This document shows, piece after piece, positions 8,653 to 15,613 of a DNA stretch of 64,000 nucleotides (position 1 is the stretch's first letter; every line of letters starts with the position of its first letter). This stretch comes from an uncultured Dysosmobacter sp. (GTDB lineage: Bacteria; Bacillota; Clostridia; Oscillospirales; Oscillospiraceae): contig CAKTOO010000002.1 of NCBI GenBank assembly GCA_934590165.1, positions 62,001 to 126,000 of the forward strand. Direction: 5' to 3'. Position numbers and translations under genes: made by a program. The notes below the pieces were generated by a model, which did no database searches, had not been told where the DNA came from, and saw nothing but the letters and a program-made list of their open reading frames with translations.

Positions 8653-9693
8653 ATGAGACGATACCTGGGATGTTTGCTTGCAGTCCTGCTGCTGACCGGC
8701 TGCTCCGGACAGCAGGCTGCCCCAGCAACAGAGAGCGTGGCTGACAGCAGTGCAGAACCCAGCAGCATCACCGTATTTGCCATGGACACCGTGATGGAAT
8801 TGACCGCTTACGGCGGCAGCGACGCACTGATGCAGGAAGCGGAACAACAGATTCTCAATCTGGAGGCTTTGCTGTCTGTCACAGACGAAAACAGTGAGAT
8901 CTACGCCCTGGACCGGGACGGAGAAGCGCCGCTGTCCGCCGATACGGAGAACCTGATGGAACAGGCCCTGGAGATGTGCCGCAGGACCAATGGGGCGTTG
9001 GACATTTCCATTTACCCCGTACTGCGGGCCTGGGGTTTCACCACAGGGACTTATCAGATCCCGGACAGCGGTGAGCTGACCGCCCTGCTGGCCTCTGTGG
9101 ATTACAGCAGAATCTCGGTGCAGGATGGCTCCGCCTCCATTCCAGCCGGGATGGACGTAGACCTGGGCAGCGTGGCAAAGGGTTATACCGGTGATCAGGT
9201 GGCGCAGCTTTTGCGGAAAAACGGCGTTACTTCTGCTCTTTTGAATCTGGGCGGGAATGTCCAGGTGATCGGCGGCAAGCCGGACGGCTCCAGCTGGCGA
9301 GTGGCGGTACAGGACCCGGAAGACAACGGATACCTGGGTGTTCTGGAGCTTCGTGACAAAGCGGCCATCACCTCCGGCGGATATGAGCGGTATTTTGTCG
9401 GCGAGGACGGAAATGTCTACTGGCACATCATCGACCCAGCCACCGGCTGCCCCGCTCACAGCGGCCTGATCTCTGTTACGATCATCGGCGACAGCGGGAC
9501 CGTCTGTGACGCTCTCTCCACCGCTCTGTTTGTTATGGGCTTGGAAAAAGCCACAGACTACTGGCGGCAGTATAGAGATTTTGATGCTATTTTTGTATTG
9601 GAGGATGGAAGCGTATCCATCACAGCCGGTCTACAGGATTGCTTCTCTCTGACGGACGAATACGCAGGCCGCCCGCTGACGGTGATTGCGTAA
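8653..9693 (+). CDS. apbE: FAD:protein FMN transferase, lipoprotein
   Basis: Flavinyltransferase that links FMN from FAD to a threonine in the SGAT motif of FMN_bind domains outside the cytoplasm. 346 residues with a lipoprotein signal (LLLTGC, Cys17). Family landmarks are the AMDTVMEL start of the domain, the central VDLGSVAKGY that binds FAD/Mg, NLGGNVQVIGG, and HIIDPATGCPA near the end. The ATG at 8653 follows a GGGGGA site; a TTG two codons earlier is less likely. Its three visible target sites lie in the two genes just upstream (three SGAT motifs), which makes the enzyme-substrate link unusually clear. Its stop overlaps the next start by one base. Confidence 0.95.
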   Translation: MRRYLGCLLAVLLLTGCSGQQAAPATESVADSSAEPSSITVFAMDTVMELTAYGGSDALMQEAEQQILNLEALLSVTDENSEIYALDRDGEAPLSADTENLMEQALEMCRRTNGALDISIYPVLRAWGFTTGTYQIPDSGELTALLASVDYSRISVQDGSASIPAGMDVDLGSVAKGYTGDQVAQLLRKNGVTSALLNLGGNVQVIGGKPDGSSWRVAVQDPEDNGYLGVLELRDKAAITSGGYERYFVGEDGNVYWHIIDPATGCPAHSGLISVTIIGDSGTVCDALSTALFVMGLEKATDYWRQYRDFDAIFVLEDGSVSITAGLQDCFSLTDEYAGRPLTVIA

Positions 9694-10076
9694 TGCTGAA
9701 AACAAGAACCTGGGGAGCGCTCATTCTTTTGGCCCTTATCCTGTCCGCAGCCGCGGCTTGGGTACTTGCCGCGCAGCGGTCCACTGGCACGACTGCGAAT
9801 ATCTACCTGGACGGCGTCTGCGTGGAAAGCATCGATTTATCCGCCGTTGCCGAGCCGTACAGTTTCTCTGTGGATAGCCCCTGTGGAAGCAACCGGATCA
9901 CCGTGGAGCCTGGCCGGATCTGCGTCTCGAAAGCTGATTGCCCGGATCACATCTGCATTCATCAGGGCTGGATCTCCGATGGTGTCGCCCCTATTGTATG
10001 CCTGCCGAATAAACTGGTCATTCGAATCGAGGCAGGCACTGACAATACCGGCTGCATCGACAGTGTGACAAAGTGA
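9693..10076 (+). CDS. NusG domain II-containing membrane-anchored protein
   Basis: 127 residues: an N-terminal membrane anchor (about 8-26), then a NusG_II domain with the typical CPDHIC, a second conserved stretch from HQGW, and IVCLPNKLVI. The ATG at 9693 overlaps the apbE stop (TAATG), so translation is coupled. Proteins of this type sit beside ApbE and Gx-family membrane proteins in many Firmicutes, including clusters that resemble the Listeria extracellular electron-transfer locus, where the equivalents are thought to help pass electrons from the quinone pool. The paired cysteines (CPDHIC, VCLP) could form a disulfide or bind a metal. The specific role here is inferred. Confidence 0.85.
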   Translation: MLKTRTWGALILLALILSAAAAWVLAAQRSTGTTANIYLDGVCVESIDLSAVAEPYSFSVDSPCGSNRITVEPGRICVSKADCPDHICIHQGWISDGVAPIVCLPNKLVIRIEAGTDNTGCIDSVTK

Positions 10077-10087
10077 GGTGAACATTC

Positions 10088-10591
10088 TTGAAAACAAAGC
10101 ATTTGACCCGCGTTGCCATGCTGACAGCGATTGCACTTACCATTTTCATGGTGGAAGCACAAATTCCCGCGCCGGTCCCTGTTCCTGGCGTGAAACTCGG
10201 TCTTGCCAACATCGTGACGGTATATGCCATGTTCCTCCTCGGGCCCGCAGACACATTCTGTATCCTGCTCTGCCGCATTTTTCTGGGCAGTCTTTTCTTC
10301 GGTCAGCTGATGACGCTGTTTTACAGTCTGGGCGGCGGTCTCGTATGCTATACGGTTATGCTGGTTCTCAGAAAACTGGTGACGAAACGACAGATCTGGG
10401 TATGCAGCGTGATCGGTGCCATTGCCCACAATATCGGCCAGATTTGTGTGGCTATCTGGATCACAAAAACGCCTGCTCTGATATGCTACCTTCCGATTTT
10501 AATGGTATCTGGCATTATTGCCGGTTTCTTTACAGGCCTGTGCGCACAATTTCTGGTCAATCGGATGGGCCGAATTCGCTGTAATGAATAA
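10088..10591 (+). CDS. Gx transporter / Hpre_diP_synt_I family membrane protein
   Basis: 167-residue integral membrane protein with about five helices and the family pattern VEAQIPAPVPVPGVKLGLANIV near the N-terminus and HNIGQI in the middle. The Pfam name (heptaprenyl diphosphate synthase component I) is historical; the fold is that of small ECF-type substrate-binding membrane proteins. It is usually found right after a NusG-II gene and near apbE, as here, and such pairs occur in extracellular electron-transfer loci. The start is TTG at 10088, with GAGGTG seven bases upstream. Last gene of the cluster, followed by a strong terminator. Confidence 0.82.
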   Translation: MKTKHLTRVAMLTAIALTIFMVEAQIPAPVPVPGVKLGLANIVTVYAMFLLGPADTFCILLCRIFLGSLFFGQLMTLFYSLGGGLVCYTVMLVLRKLVTKRQIWVCSVIGAIAHNIGQICVAIWITKTPALICYLPILMVSGIIAGFFTGLCAQFLVNRMGRIRCNE

Positions 10592-10640
10592 ACCGCAGCT
10601 GCGGCGATTGATATTTCTTTCTATTTGATACATATCCCCC

Positions 10641-10682
10641 AAAGAGACAGCCCCCGTGCCTTTCGCACGGGGCTGTCTCTTT
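10641..10682 (+). terminator. Rho-independent terminator of the apbE cluster
   Basis: Stem of 18 bp with one bulge (10641-10659 with 10665-10682), starting AAAGAGACAGCCCC, a 5-base loop and T-rich 3' arm end. Confidence 0.85.
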
Positions 10683-10750
10683 CACAGAAAACAATTTTAG
10701 CAAGAGTTTAGTACATAGGGTATATCAATATATATGCCTGGAAAGAAGGA

Positions 10751-10780
10751 GCCCCGCATGGATGGCACACCATGCGGGGC
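10751..10780 (-). terminator. Terminator of the flavodoxin gene
   Basis: GCCCCGCATG and CATGCGGGGC form a perfect 10-bp stem; on the minus strand it is followed by a pyrimidine-rich stretch. It lies 67 bases past the flavodoxin stop. Confidence 0.65.
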
Positions 10781-10846
10781 AAATGAGGGGAAAAAGGAGA
10801 TAAGTATCAAAACCAGGATCAGTTCAATTTGGCAAGAAAGGGCTGT

Positions 10847-11284
10847 TTACCACGTGGCCAGCTTGCGGCCCAGCTCTCGGCAGACCTCCTGCGCTTGCGC
10901 GTCAGGGGCTTCATTCACAGTCAGGCCTTCCTCCTCATAGAGGTTGGCGTTGGCCGCTTCACAGCGGGCACACCAGTCCCGCATCCACTGTCCGTCACCC
11001 CAGCCGTAGGAGCCAAAGAGAGCGATCCGCTTGCCGCCGAGAGAGCCCTCCAGGTCGGAAAACATCGGATCGAACTCCGCTTCCTCCAGAACCTCGCTGC
11101 CCATGGCGGGACAGCCGAACGCCACCACGCCGAACTCAGAGAAGCGCGCCGCAGAGAACTCAGACGGTCCCATCAGCTCCACTTCCGCGCCGGCCTCTCT
11201 GGCGCCCTCCGCGATGCAGTTTGCCATGGTCTCCGTATTGCCGGTACCGCTCCAGTAAACAATAGCCAGTTTATTCATAGTCAT
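10847..11284 (-). CDS. Flavodoxin, short-chain
   Basis: 145-residue soluble one-electron carrier that binds FMN. The phosphate loop is WSGTGNTE, followed by GCPAMGSE and LFGSYGWGDG, a set nearly identical in pattern to the Megasphaera elsdenii flavodoxin. It replaces ferredoxin when iron is short, which fits the two GTTAG-type operators upstream that it shares with the DUF3793 gene. The start at 11284 has AAGGA five bases upstream; a second ATG two codons later (11278) is also possible. Its leader is long (about 340 bases) and contains an inverted repeat. Confidence 0.95.
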   Translation of the reverse strand: MTMNKLAIVYWSGTGNTETMANCIAEGAREAGAEVELMGPSEFSAARFSEFGVVAFGCPAMGSEVLEEAEFDPMFSDLEGSLGGKRIALFGSYGWGDGQWMRDWCARCEAANANLYEEEGLTVNEAPDAQAQEVCRELGRKLATW

Positions 11285-11316
11285 TTCGTTCCTTTCTGAC
11301 GAATTCAAGAGAGGGT

Positions 11317-11359
11317 GCCCAGACAGCTCCAAAGGGGTCAGAAATGAAACTGTCTGGGC
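11317..11359. promoter_or_regulatory. Inverted repeat in the flavodoxin leader
   Basis: GCCCAGACAG (11317-11326) and CTGTCTGGGC (11350-11359) are perfect 10-bp arms 23 bases apart, close before the flavodoxin start. The stretch between 11360 and 11546 holds further short dyads but no gene that I can support. It may be a structured 5' leader; no known riboswitch class was recognised. Confidence 0.4.
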
Positions 11360-11546
11360 GTTAGGGAGGATCAGAAGCACTCCTTCCCAAAAGCGCTTCC
11401 GTGGGTCTGGGCAGAAATACAGGGAGGTGTTCCTTCATGGCTTGCGAAGGCCTGTATTCTTGCCATGCAAGCAGAGCATTCTGCCTGTCTGCTCTGTTTG
11501 CTCCGCGGGAGGGTTTGCGGTTCCCCCGCAGATTTCATTTATCAAG

Positions 11547-11562
11547 ATTAGTCATAACTAAC
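11547..11562. promoter_or_regulatory. Operator-like palindrome ATTAG-N6-CTAAC (site 4)
   Basis: Imperfect copy (four of five paired bases) of the GTTAG-N6-CTAAC motif, centred 64 bp downstream of site 5 on the transcript of the flavodoxin gene. The pair mirrors the paired sites before the DUF3793 gene. Confidence 0.45.
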
Positions 11563-11609
11563 TAGTCTTTAAAATCAAACGGGCCGCCCAGTCGCCCGTT
11601 CTGATTCTT

Positions 11610-11627
11610 GGTTAGTGCTCGCTAACC
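11610..11627. promoter_or_regulatory. Operator palindrome GGTTAG-N6-CTAACC (site 5), flavodoxin promoter
   Basis: Perfect 6-6-6 repeat with the same outer half-sites as site 1. On the minus strand it begins 8 bases after the -10 box of the flavodoxin promoter. Confidence 0.65.
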
Positions 11628-11635
11628 ATATGAAT

Positions 11636-11664
11636 AAAATAGCATACACTTCTCTATTTGTCAA
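11636..11664 (-). promoter_or_regulatory. Sigma-A promoter of the flavodoxin gene
   Basis: Minus-strand TTGACA (11659-11664), 17-bp spacer, TATTTT (11636-11641): identical boxes and spacing to the DUF3793 promoter. Confidence 0.7.
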
Positions 11665-11738
11665 GTGAATTCCAAGATTTTTTTGATATATTTCAGACGC
11701 AATTTGTTTTGTGGGATTTTAGCAGCTCATAGTCAACC

Positions 11739-12167
11739 TTATTCCTTATCAATAGAGGAGAACAAACTTCCTGAAATCTCAAAAATATCTGCAATAGGAA
11801 TCAGCGTACCTTCTGCCATCAAAACAGTTTTCTCAAAAGCGTCTATCTTCTTGACGGTGCCTGTCATGGTTTGATAGGCACCGCCCTGTTTTCTGCTGTC
11901 TGGCTTGAAGTAGGTGGCAGACACCTTCGGACATTCTGAGAGGTGGTCAGCTAAAAACCGCAGTTTCATATCCAGTGCAGCTATTTTGTCCTCGTCCAGT
12001 TCTGCTTTTGCGTCAGTCAATCTGGCGGTTTCCCGAATAGTCCCCTCATAACCGGTAAGCGCCGCAAAGGGGGCGAATTGGGCCGCCCGTCCAAGTGCTG
12101 CCATCCGGGGGTGCTTTGAAGAATTGGGATGCGGCAGATGAATAATATCGTCATACCTGGCAGTCAT
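11739..12167 (-). CDS. YolD-like family protein
   Basis: 142 residues. The start MTARYDDIIHLPHP and the block HPRMAALGRAAQFAPFAALTGYE are characteristic of the clostridial YolD-like proteins that are encoded next to Y-family (UmuC-like) polymerases on mobile elements and are thought to act with them in translesion synthesis. Here its partner survives only as a C-terminal fragment (next entry), with start and stop overlapping by four bases, so this gene is probably a relict. The C-terminal part (GTVKKIDAFEKTVLMAEGTLIPIADIF) is the YolD-like small beta domain. Confidence 0.8.
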   Translation of the reverse strand: MTARYDDIIHLPHPNSSKHPRMAALGRAAQFAPFAALTGYEGTIRETARLTDAKAELDEDKIAALDMKLRFLADHLSECPKVSATYFKPDSRKQGGAYQTMTGTVKKIDAFEKTVLMAEGTLIPIADIFEISGSLFSSIDKE

Positions 12168-12420
12168 GCTCTGTGGCCTCCGATCTGACTGTTCCGTTCC
12201 CTGGCGGTAGCCCCTTCCTCCAGATTCATGCCTTTCAAAATCGCGTTTTTTCCAAACCTCTTTTTGATCGTCAGCATGGTTTCCTGCATCTTCTTTTCGT
12301 TGGCCAACTCTGCTTCTTCCTCTGCTTGATTTTGCTGTTTGGCAGCGTAATCGGTGAAAAGGTCAAGCTGCTCCACGGCGTCTTTTTTCGGTGCGTCTTT
12401 CTCACTGACCACATCCGTTG
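12164..12420 (-). pseudogene. C-terminal fragment of a Y-family DNA polymerase (UmuC-like)
   Basis: About 80 residues from DVVSEKDAPKKDAVEQLDLF to LKGMNLEEGATARERNSQIGGHRA, a typical end of element-borne UmuC/DinP-type polymerases. The catalytic palm and fingers are missing. Upstream, the DNA switches at about 12411-12420 into a different gene in another frame (thioester surface protein). The frame stays open across the junction for about 50 codons of meaningless Arg/Ser-rich sequence. The overlap with the YolD-like gene is that of the intact operon, so this is the residue of a deletion and not a new gene. Confidence 0.75.
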
Positions 12421-12761
12421 GCGATGATGCCCATGACCTTCGGGTCGTTGCCCTTCTCCTCAGCGAGATACTTGATGCTCTCGCCGGGAGCGACCGACTG
12501 CGGGACGCCCTTGGTATTGGGATTGACACAATACGCGGGAATTTCCTTCGTCCTGCCTTGGCTGTCCACATAGTTGAAATAGGTGTAGATTTGCTCCCGG
12601 ATGCGTCCGTTGATTGATAGATAGGCCAGCTTTTGCCCGCCGTTGTAGATATTCACTTCACCGAGGGCTTCTTCCTCACTGCTGGCGGCCAGAGCGGTGG
12701 CCGGGAGCATCCCCAGCACCGTGACCAGCACCAGCAGCAGTGCAATTAATCGTTTTTTCAT
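12402..12761 (-). pseudogene. N-terminal fragment of a thioester-domain surface protein
   Basis: 119 residues: signal peptide (MKKRLIALLLVLVTVLG...ATALAA), then the start of a thioester (TQXA-like) domain, where the Cys in EIPAYCVNPN would form the internal Cys-Gln thioester used to attach to host surfaces. The partner glutamine, the isopeptide-rich shaft and the sortase signal are absent. The reading frame stops at GCGQ just after the junction with the polymerase fragment. Such proteins are common cargo of clostridial conjugative elements. The truncated product, if made, would be non-functional. Confidence 0.7.
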
Positions 12762-12794
12762 GTGCGTTCCCCCTAAAGTGTTTGGAAATCAAAA

Positions 12795-12821
12795 AGGCGG
12801 TATGCTTTTCACATACCGCCT
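12795..12821 (-). terminator. Rho-independent terminator (minus strand)
   Basis: AGGCGGTATG and CATACCGCCT, perfect 10-bp stem with a 7-base loop, followed on the minus strand by TTTTTGATT. It lies just past the orphan C-terminus at 12841, so it is the original terminator of that lost gene. Confidence 0.8.
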
Positions 12822-12840
12822 GCGTGTGGATATGGACTTG

Positions 12841-12924
12841 TCAGCTTACATAGATGCTATACTCGGTGTACTGAAATACGCCGTTTTTGTAGACATCCCA
12901 TGCTTCCATATCATACCATTTCCC
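12841..12924 (-). pseudogene. Orphan C-terminal gene remnant
   Basis: About 27 codons ending in WYDMEAWDVYKNGVFQYTEY and a stop, placed right before a good terminator. The sequence reads like a real protein end with acidic and aromatic residues, unlike the out-of-frame text upstream of it. I do not recognise the family with confidence. It supports the view that 11.7-12.95 kb is the scar of an integrative element. Confidence 0.4.
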
Positions 12925-12950
12925 GCCCCGGGACGCAAGGACGCAAAACG

Positions 12951-12974
12951 GCTCCCGCTCGTTTGAGCGGGAGC
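12951..12974 (-). terminator. Terminator of the aldolase gene
   Basis: GCTCCCGCTC, loop GTTT, GAGCGGGAGC: perfect 10-bp stem 27 bases after the aldolase stop; the minus strand continues with CGTTTTGCG. Confidence 0.75.
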
Positions 12975-13000
12975 TGTTCTCTCTTTCTTTCGTGACAGGT

Positions 13001-13894
13001 TTACTGCACGCCCTCCCGGCGCAGCAGCTCCAGGATCTTGGCATCATCCTCCACGGTGGCGTTGGGCATGGGGAAGGTGCCCACGCTGGTGGAAGCAACG
13101 CCCCGCAGCTTGCAGGCCTCCTTGATGACGGGCAGGAAGGGGCTGCGGACGGCATACAAGTCCATGAGGCGGTCGATGGTCTGCTGGCCCTTGGCCACAC
13201 CGGCCATGTCGTTGTCCCGGAACGCCTTCACCCAGGCGGAGCAGATCTCGGGCACCACATTGCTCAGAGCGCCGATACAGCCGTTGCCGCCGGCCAAGAT
13301 GTTGTGAGCAAAGTTGTCGTCGAAGCCGGAGTAGATCTCAAAGCCGGGGATGTGGGACTTGACCACCTTGATGAGCTCCCGGGTGTGGTCCATGCCGGAG
13401 ATGGTGTCCTTCATGCCCACGATGTTGGGATGGATCTTAGCCAGGGACAGAACGGTCTCGGGAGGAATGGTATAGCCGGTGTTGTCAGGGAAGTTGTAGA
13501 TGTAGATGTCGCCGTGGATCTGAGAGGCCAGATGGTCATAGTACTGGAGCAGGGCCTCGGCGCCGAAGTGGAAATAGTAAGGAGGCAGGATCATGACGGC
13601 GTCGGCGCCGGCGTCCAGGCAGAAGTTGGAGAAGCTGACGATCTCGTCGGCCACCATGTGGCTGGTACCGATGATGAGCTTCACCCGATGGTCTACCGTC
13701 TCGATGGCGAACTTGGCCATTTCCCGGCGCTGGTCCATGGGCATGGCGAAGAACTCAGAGCTGCTGCCCTCCACCAGAATGCCGTCGATACCGTTTTCGA
13801 TCAGGTTGTTAAACAACTTCTCCTGGCTCACCAGATCCAGGCTGCCGTCCTCGTTGAACAGGGTGATGGCGGGAGTCAAATATGCTGCGTTCAT
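13001..13894 (-). CDS. DapA/NanA-family aldolase, probably acting on a 2-keto-3-deoxy sugar acid
   Basis: 297-residue TIM-barrel class I aldolase. The Schiff-base lysine is in IVGMKDT (about K160) and the catalytic tyrosine in YIYNFPDNTG (about Y132). The usual substrate loop GTTGE is replaced by EGSSSEFF, which argues against true dihydrodipicolinate synthase. A KdgT-type permease and UxaA-type dehydratase are encoded just upstream, so cleavage of 2-keto-3-deoxygluconate or a related acid to pyruvate and an aldehyde is the likely role; N-acetylneuraminate lyase is an alternative. The start at 13894 is the ATG before NAAYLTPA with AGAGGA nine bases upstream; the longer reading frame crosses the operator. 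It has its own promoter, operator and terminator. Confidence 0.85.
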   Translation of the reverse strand: MNAAYLTPAITLFNEDGSLDLVSQEKLFNNLIENGIDGILVEGSSSEFFAMPMDQRREMAKFAIETVDHRVKLIIGTSHMVADEIVSFSNFCLDAGADAVMILPPYYFHFGAEALLQYYDHLASQIHGDIYIYNFPDNTGYTIPPETVLSLAKIHPNIVGMKDTISGMDHTRELIKVVKSHIPGFEIYSGFDDNFAHNILAGGNGCIGALSNVVPEICSAWVKAFRDNDMAGVAKGQQTIDRLMDLYAVRSPFLPVIKEACKLRGVASTSVGTFPMPNATVEDDAKILELLRREGVQ

Positions 13895-13937
13895 AATGAG
13901 ACATCCTCTCTTTTGTTGGCGGGCTGCGCCCATTTTA

Positions 13938-13954
13938 ATTCCGTATTGCGGAAT
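13938..13954. promoter_or_regulatory. IclR-type operator ATTCCG-N5-CGGAAT before the aldolase
   Basis: Perfect 6-5-6 palindrome 11 bases downstream of a minus-strand -10 (TATAAA, 13966-13971; TTGACA at 13987-13992, spacer 15). TTCCG-N5-CGGAA is the form of many IclR-family sites. A second copy lies before the permease gene. Confidence 0.6.
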
Positions 13955-14054
13955 CATTTTCCGAATTTATATTACACAAATATAGATGTCAAATGGCATC
14001 GTGTACAGTATAGCCCTTTTTTCAAAAAAGTCAAGCATATTTTTCCAAGAAACG

Positions 14055-14087
14055 CAAAAAAACCGGACCCGCAAAAGCGGGTCCGGT
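14055..14087 (-). terminator. Terminator of the permease-dehydratase operon
   Basis: ACCGGACCCGC, loop of four, GCGGGTCCGGT, then seven T on the minus strand. It separates the dehydratase operon from the aldolase gene, so these are two transcription units. Confidence 0.9.
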
Positions 14088-14109
14088 CTCTCTCAACTTT
14101 TGACAGCGA

Positions 14110-15273
14110 TCACACGAAGTTGCACACACGGGCGATGGCCATCTCGGTGTAGCCCAGGGACTCAGCCTTGGTCTGCTTGCCGCAGGCGACCTCCTGGGTC
14201 AGCTTCAGCAGTTCCTCGCCCAGCTCATCCAGGGTCTTGGTGCCATAGATGACGGGAGAGGCGTCCACGTCGATGTTATCGACCATGTTGGCATAGGTGA
14301 TACGGTTGCCGGTGATCTTGATAACGGGAGCCAAGGGGTTGCCGGTGGGCGTGCCGCGGCCGGTGGAGAACACCACGATCTGGGCGCCGCCGGCCACCAT
14401 GCCGGCCACAGAGGAGGGATCGTTGCCCGGAGTGTCCATGATGACCAGGCCCTGCTTGGCCTCCACCTGCTTGGCGTAGTCATACACGGCGTTGACGGGG
14501 GTATGGCCGCCCTTGTGGATGCAGCCCAGGGACTTCTCCTCCAGGCAGGTCAGGCCGCCGGCCTTGTTGCCGGGAGAGGGGTTGCCCTCGCGGACTTCCT
14601 CGCCCACCAGACGCAGGGCAGCTTCATAGCGGTGCACGATCTCGAAGATGCGGTCGTGGACCTCGGGAGTGGCGGCGCGGCGGGCCAGCAGATGCTCGGC
14701 GCCAATGAACTCAGTGGTCTCGGACAGGATGGAGGTACCGCCCTCGGCAACGATCAGGTCGCTGAGCTTGCCGATGAGGGGGTTGGCAGCCAGGCCGCTG
14801 GTGGGGTCGGAGCCGCCGCACTCCGTGCCGATGATCAGCTCGGACATGGGGAACTCTTCCTTCTGCAGCAGGGAGGCTTCCTCCACCATCTCCTTGGCAT
14901 AGCGGACAGCCTGGTCAATGGCCTTCAGGGTACCGCCGGCCTCCTGGATGATGACCTGCTTCAGGGGCTTGTTGGTGCGCTCCTTGATGGCCTCCACAAC
15001 CAGGTCCATCTGGCAGTTTTCGCAGCCCAGGGACACCACCACGGTGCCGTAGACGTTGGGGTTGGCGGCATAGCCGGCCATGACGTCCATAGTGTACTGC
15101 TGGTCGGAAGCCACCTGGGAGCAGCCCAGCTGGTTGTTGAAGGTGACGGAGCCCACCACCTGCTGGGAGATGATGCGGGTGGTATCAGAGGCGCAGACGC
15201 TGGCGGGCAGAATCAGGACCTTGTTGCGGACGCCAACGCGGCCGTCGGGACGCTTATAACCATAGAAATTCAT
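14110..15273 (-). CDS. UxaA-family dehydratase, large (C-terminal) subunit
   Basis: 387 residues starting NFYGYKRPDGRVGVRNKVLILP, with the conserved GCSQ, LGCENCQ, GTECGGSD and STGRGTPTGNP blocks of the altronate/galactarate dehydratase family; cysteines and histidines of these blocks hold the catalytic metal. It pairs with the 96-residue SAF-domain protein encoded just upstream: what is one polypeptide in E. coli UxaA is split in two here. The same split is known for (2R)-sulfolactate sulfo-lyase SuyAB, an alternative I cannot exclude, but the KdgT neighbour favours a sugar-acid dehydratase. ATG 15273 is preferred over 15279 because the AGGAGG is eight bases from it and only two from the other. 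Confidence 0.88.
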   Translation of the reverse strand: MNFYGYKRPDGRVGVRNKVLILPASVCASDTTRIISQQVVGSVTFNNQLGCSQVASDQQYTMDVMAGYAANPNVYGTVVVSLGCENCQMDLVVEAIKERTNKPLKQVIIQEAGGTLKAIDQAVRYAKEMVEEASLLQKEEFPMSELIIGTECGGSDPTSGLAANPLIGKLSDLIVAEGGTSILSETTEFIGAEHLLARRAATPEVHDRIFEIVHRYEAALRLVGEEVREGNPSPGNKAGGLTCLEEKSLGCIHKGGHTPVNAVYDYAKQVEAKQGLVIMDTPGNDPSSVAGMVAGGAQIVVFSTGRGTPTGNPLAPVIKITGNRITYANMVDNIDVDASPVIYGTKTLDELGEELLKLTQEVACGKQTKAESLGYTEMAIARVCNFV

Positions 15274-15289
15274 ACTCATTTCCTCCTTA

Positions 15290-15580
15290 TCAGCCCTTGC
15301 TGTCCAGGTTTTCACGGTGCTCTTCCAGGTTGTGGCAGTGCACGTGCTCACCGGCCTTGATGTCGCGGGCGGCCAGGCCGATGTGCTCACCGTACTTGCT
15401 GATGGGCTGGCCCTTGGCAATGTCGCAGGCAGCCAGCTTGTGATAAATGGTGATGTCCTCCAGGGCGGTCAGGGTCTTTTCCTCACCGGCGCACTTGTAA
15501 GTAACGGTGTCACCCTTCTTGATGGGCTCGATGGCAACTACCACGTTGTCCTGGGGCTCGACGATCATGGCATTCAGCAT
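15290..15580 (-). CDS. UxaA-family dehydratase, small SAF-domain subunit
   Basis: 96-residue SAF domain (DNVVVAIEPIKKGDTV... IAKGQPISKYGEHIGLAARDIKAGEHVHCHNL) that normally forms the N-terminal substrate-binding part of altronate dehydratase. It is encoded immediately before the large subunit (16 bases) and after the permease, in one operon. ATG 15580 has AGGAG eight bases upstream. The conserved histidine in VHCHNL and the KYGEHIG motif are the usual features of the family. Confidence 0.88.
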   Translation of the reverse strand: MLNAMIVEPQDNVVVAIEPIKKGDTVTYKCAGEEKTLTALEDITIYHKLAACDIAKGQPISKYGEHIGLAARDIKAGEHVHCHNLEEHRENLDSKG

Positions 15581-15613
15581 AGTGGAATCTCCTTTCAATC
15601 CTCGGTTTTATTT

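Noticed and set aside
11285..11640. FMN riboswitch before the flavodoxin
   Set aside because: The conserved RFN-element sequence blocks (for example AGGGCNGGGTG-type) are not visible; only simple dyads and the GTTAG palindromes are.
13001..13894. dapA for lysine synthesis
   Set aside because: The substrate loop is EGSSSEFF and not GTTGE, and the gene sits with a sugar-acid permease and dehydratase under a shared operator.
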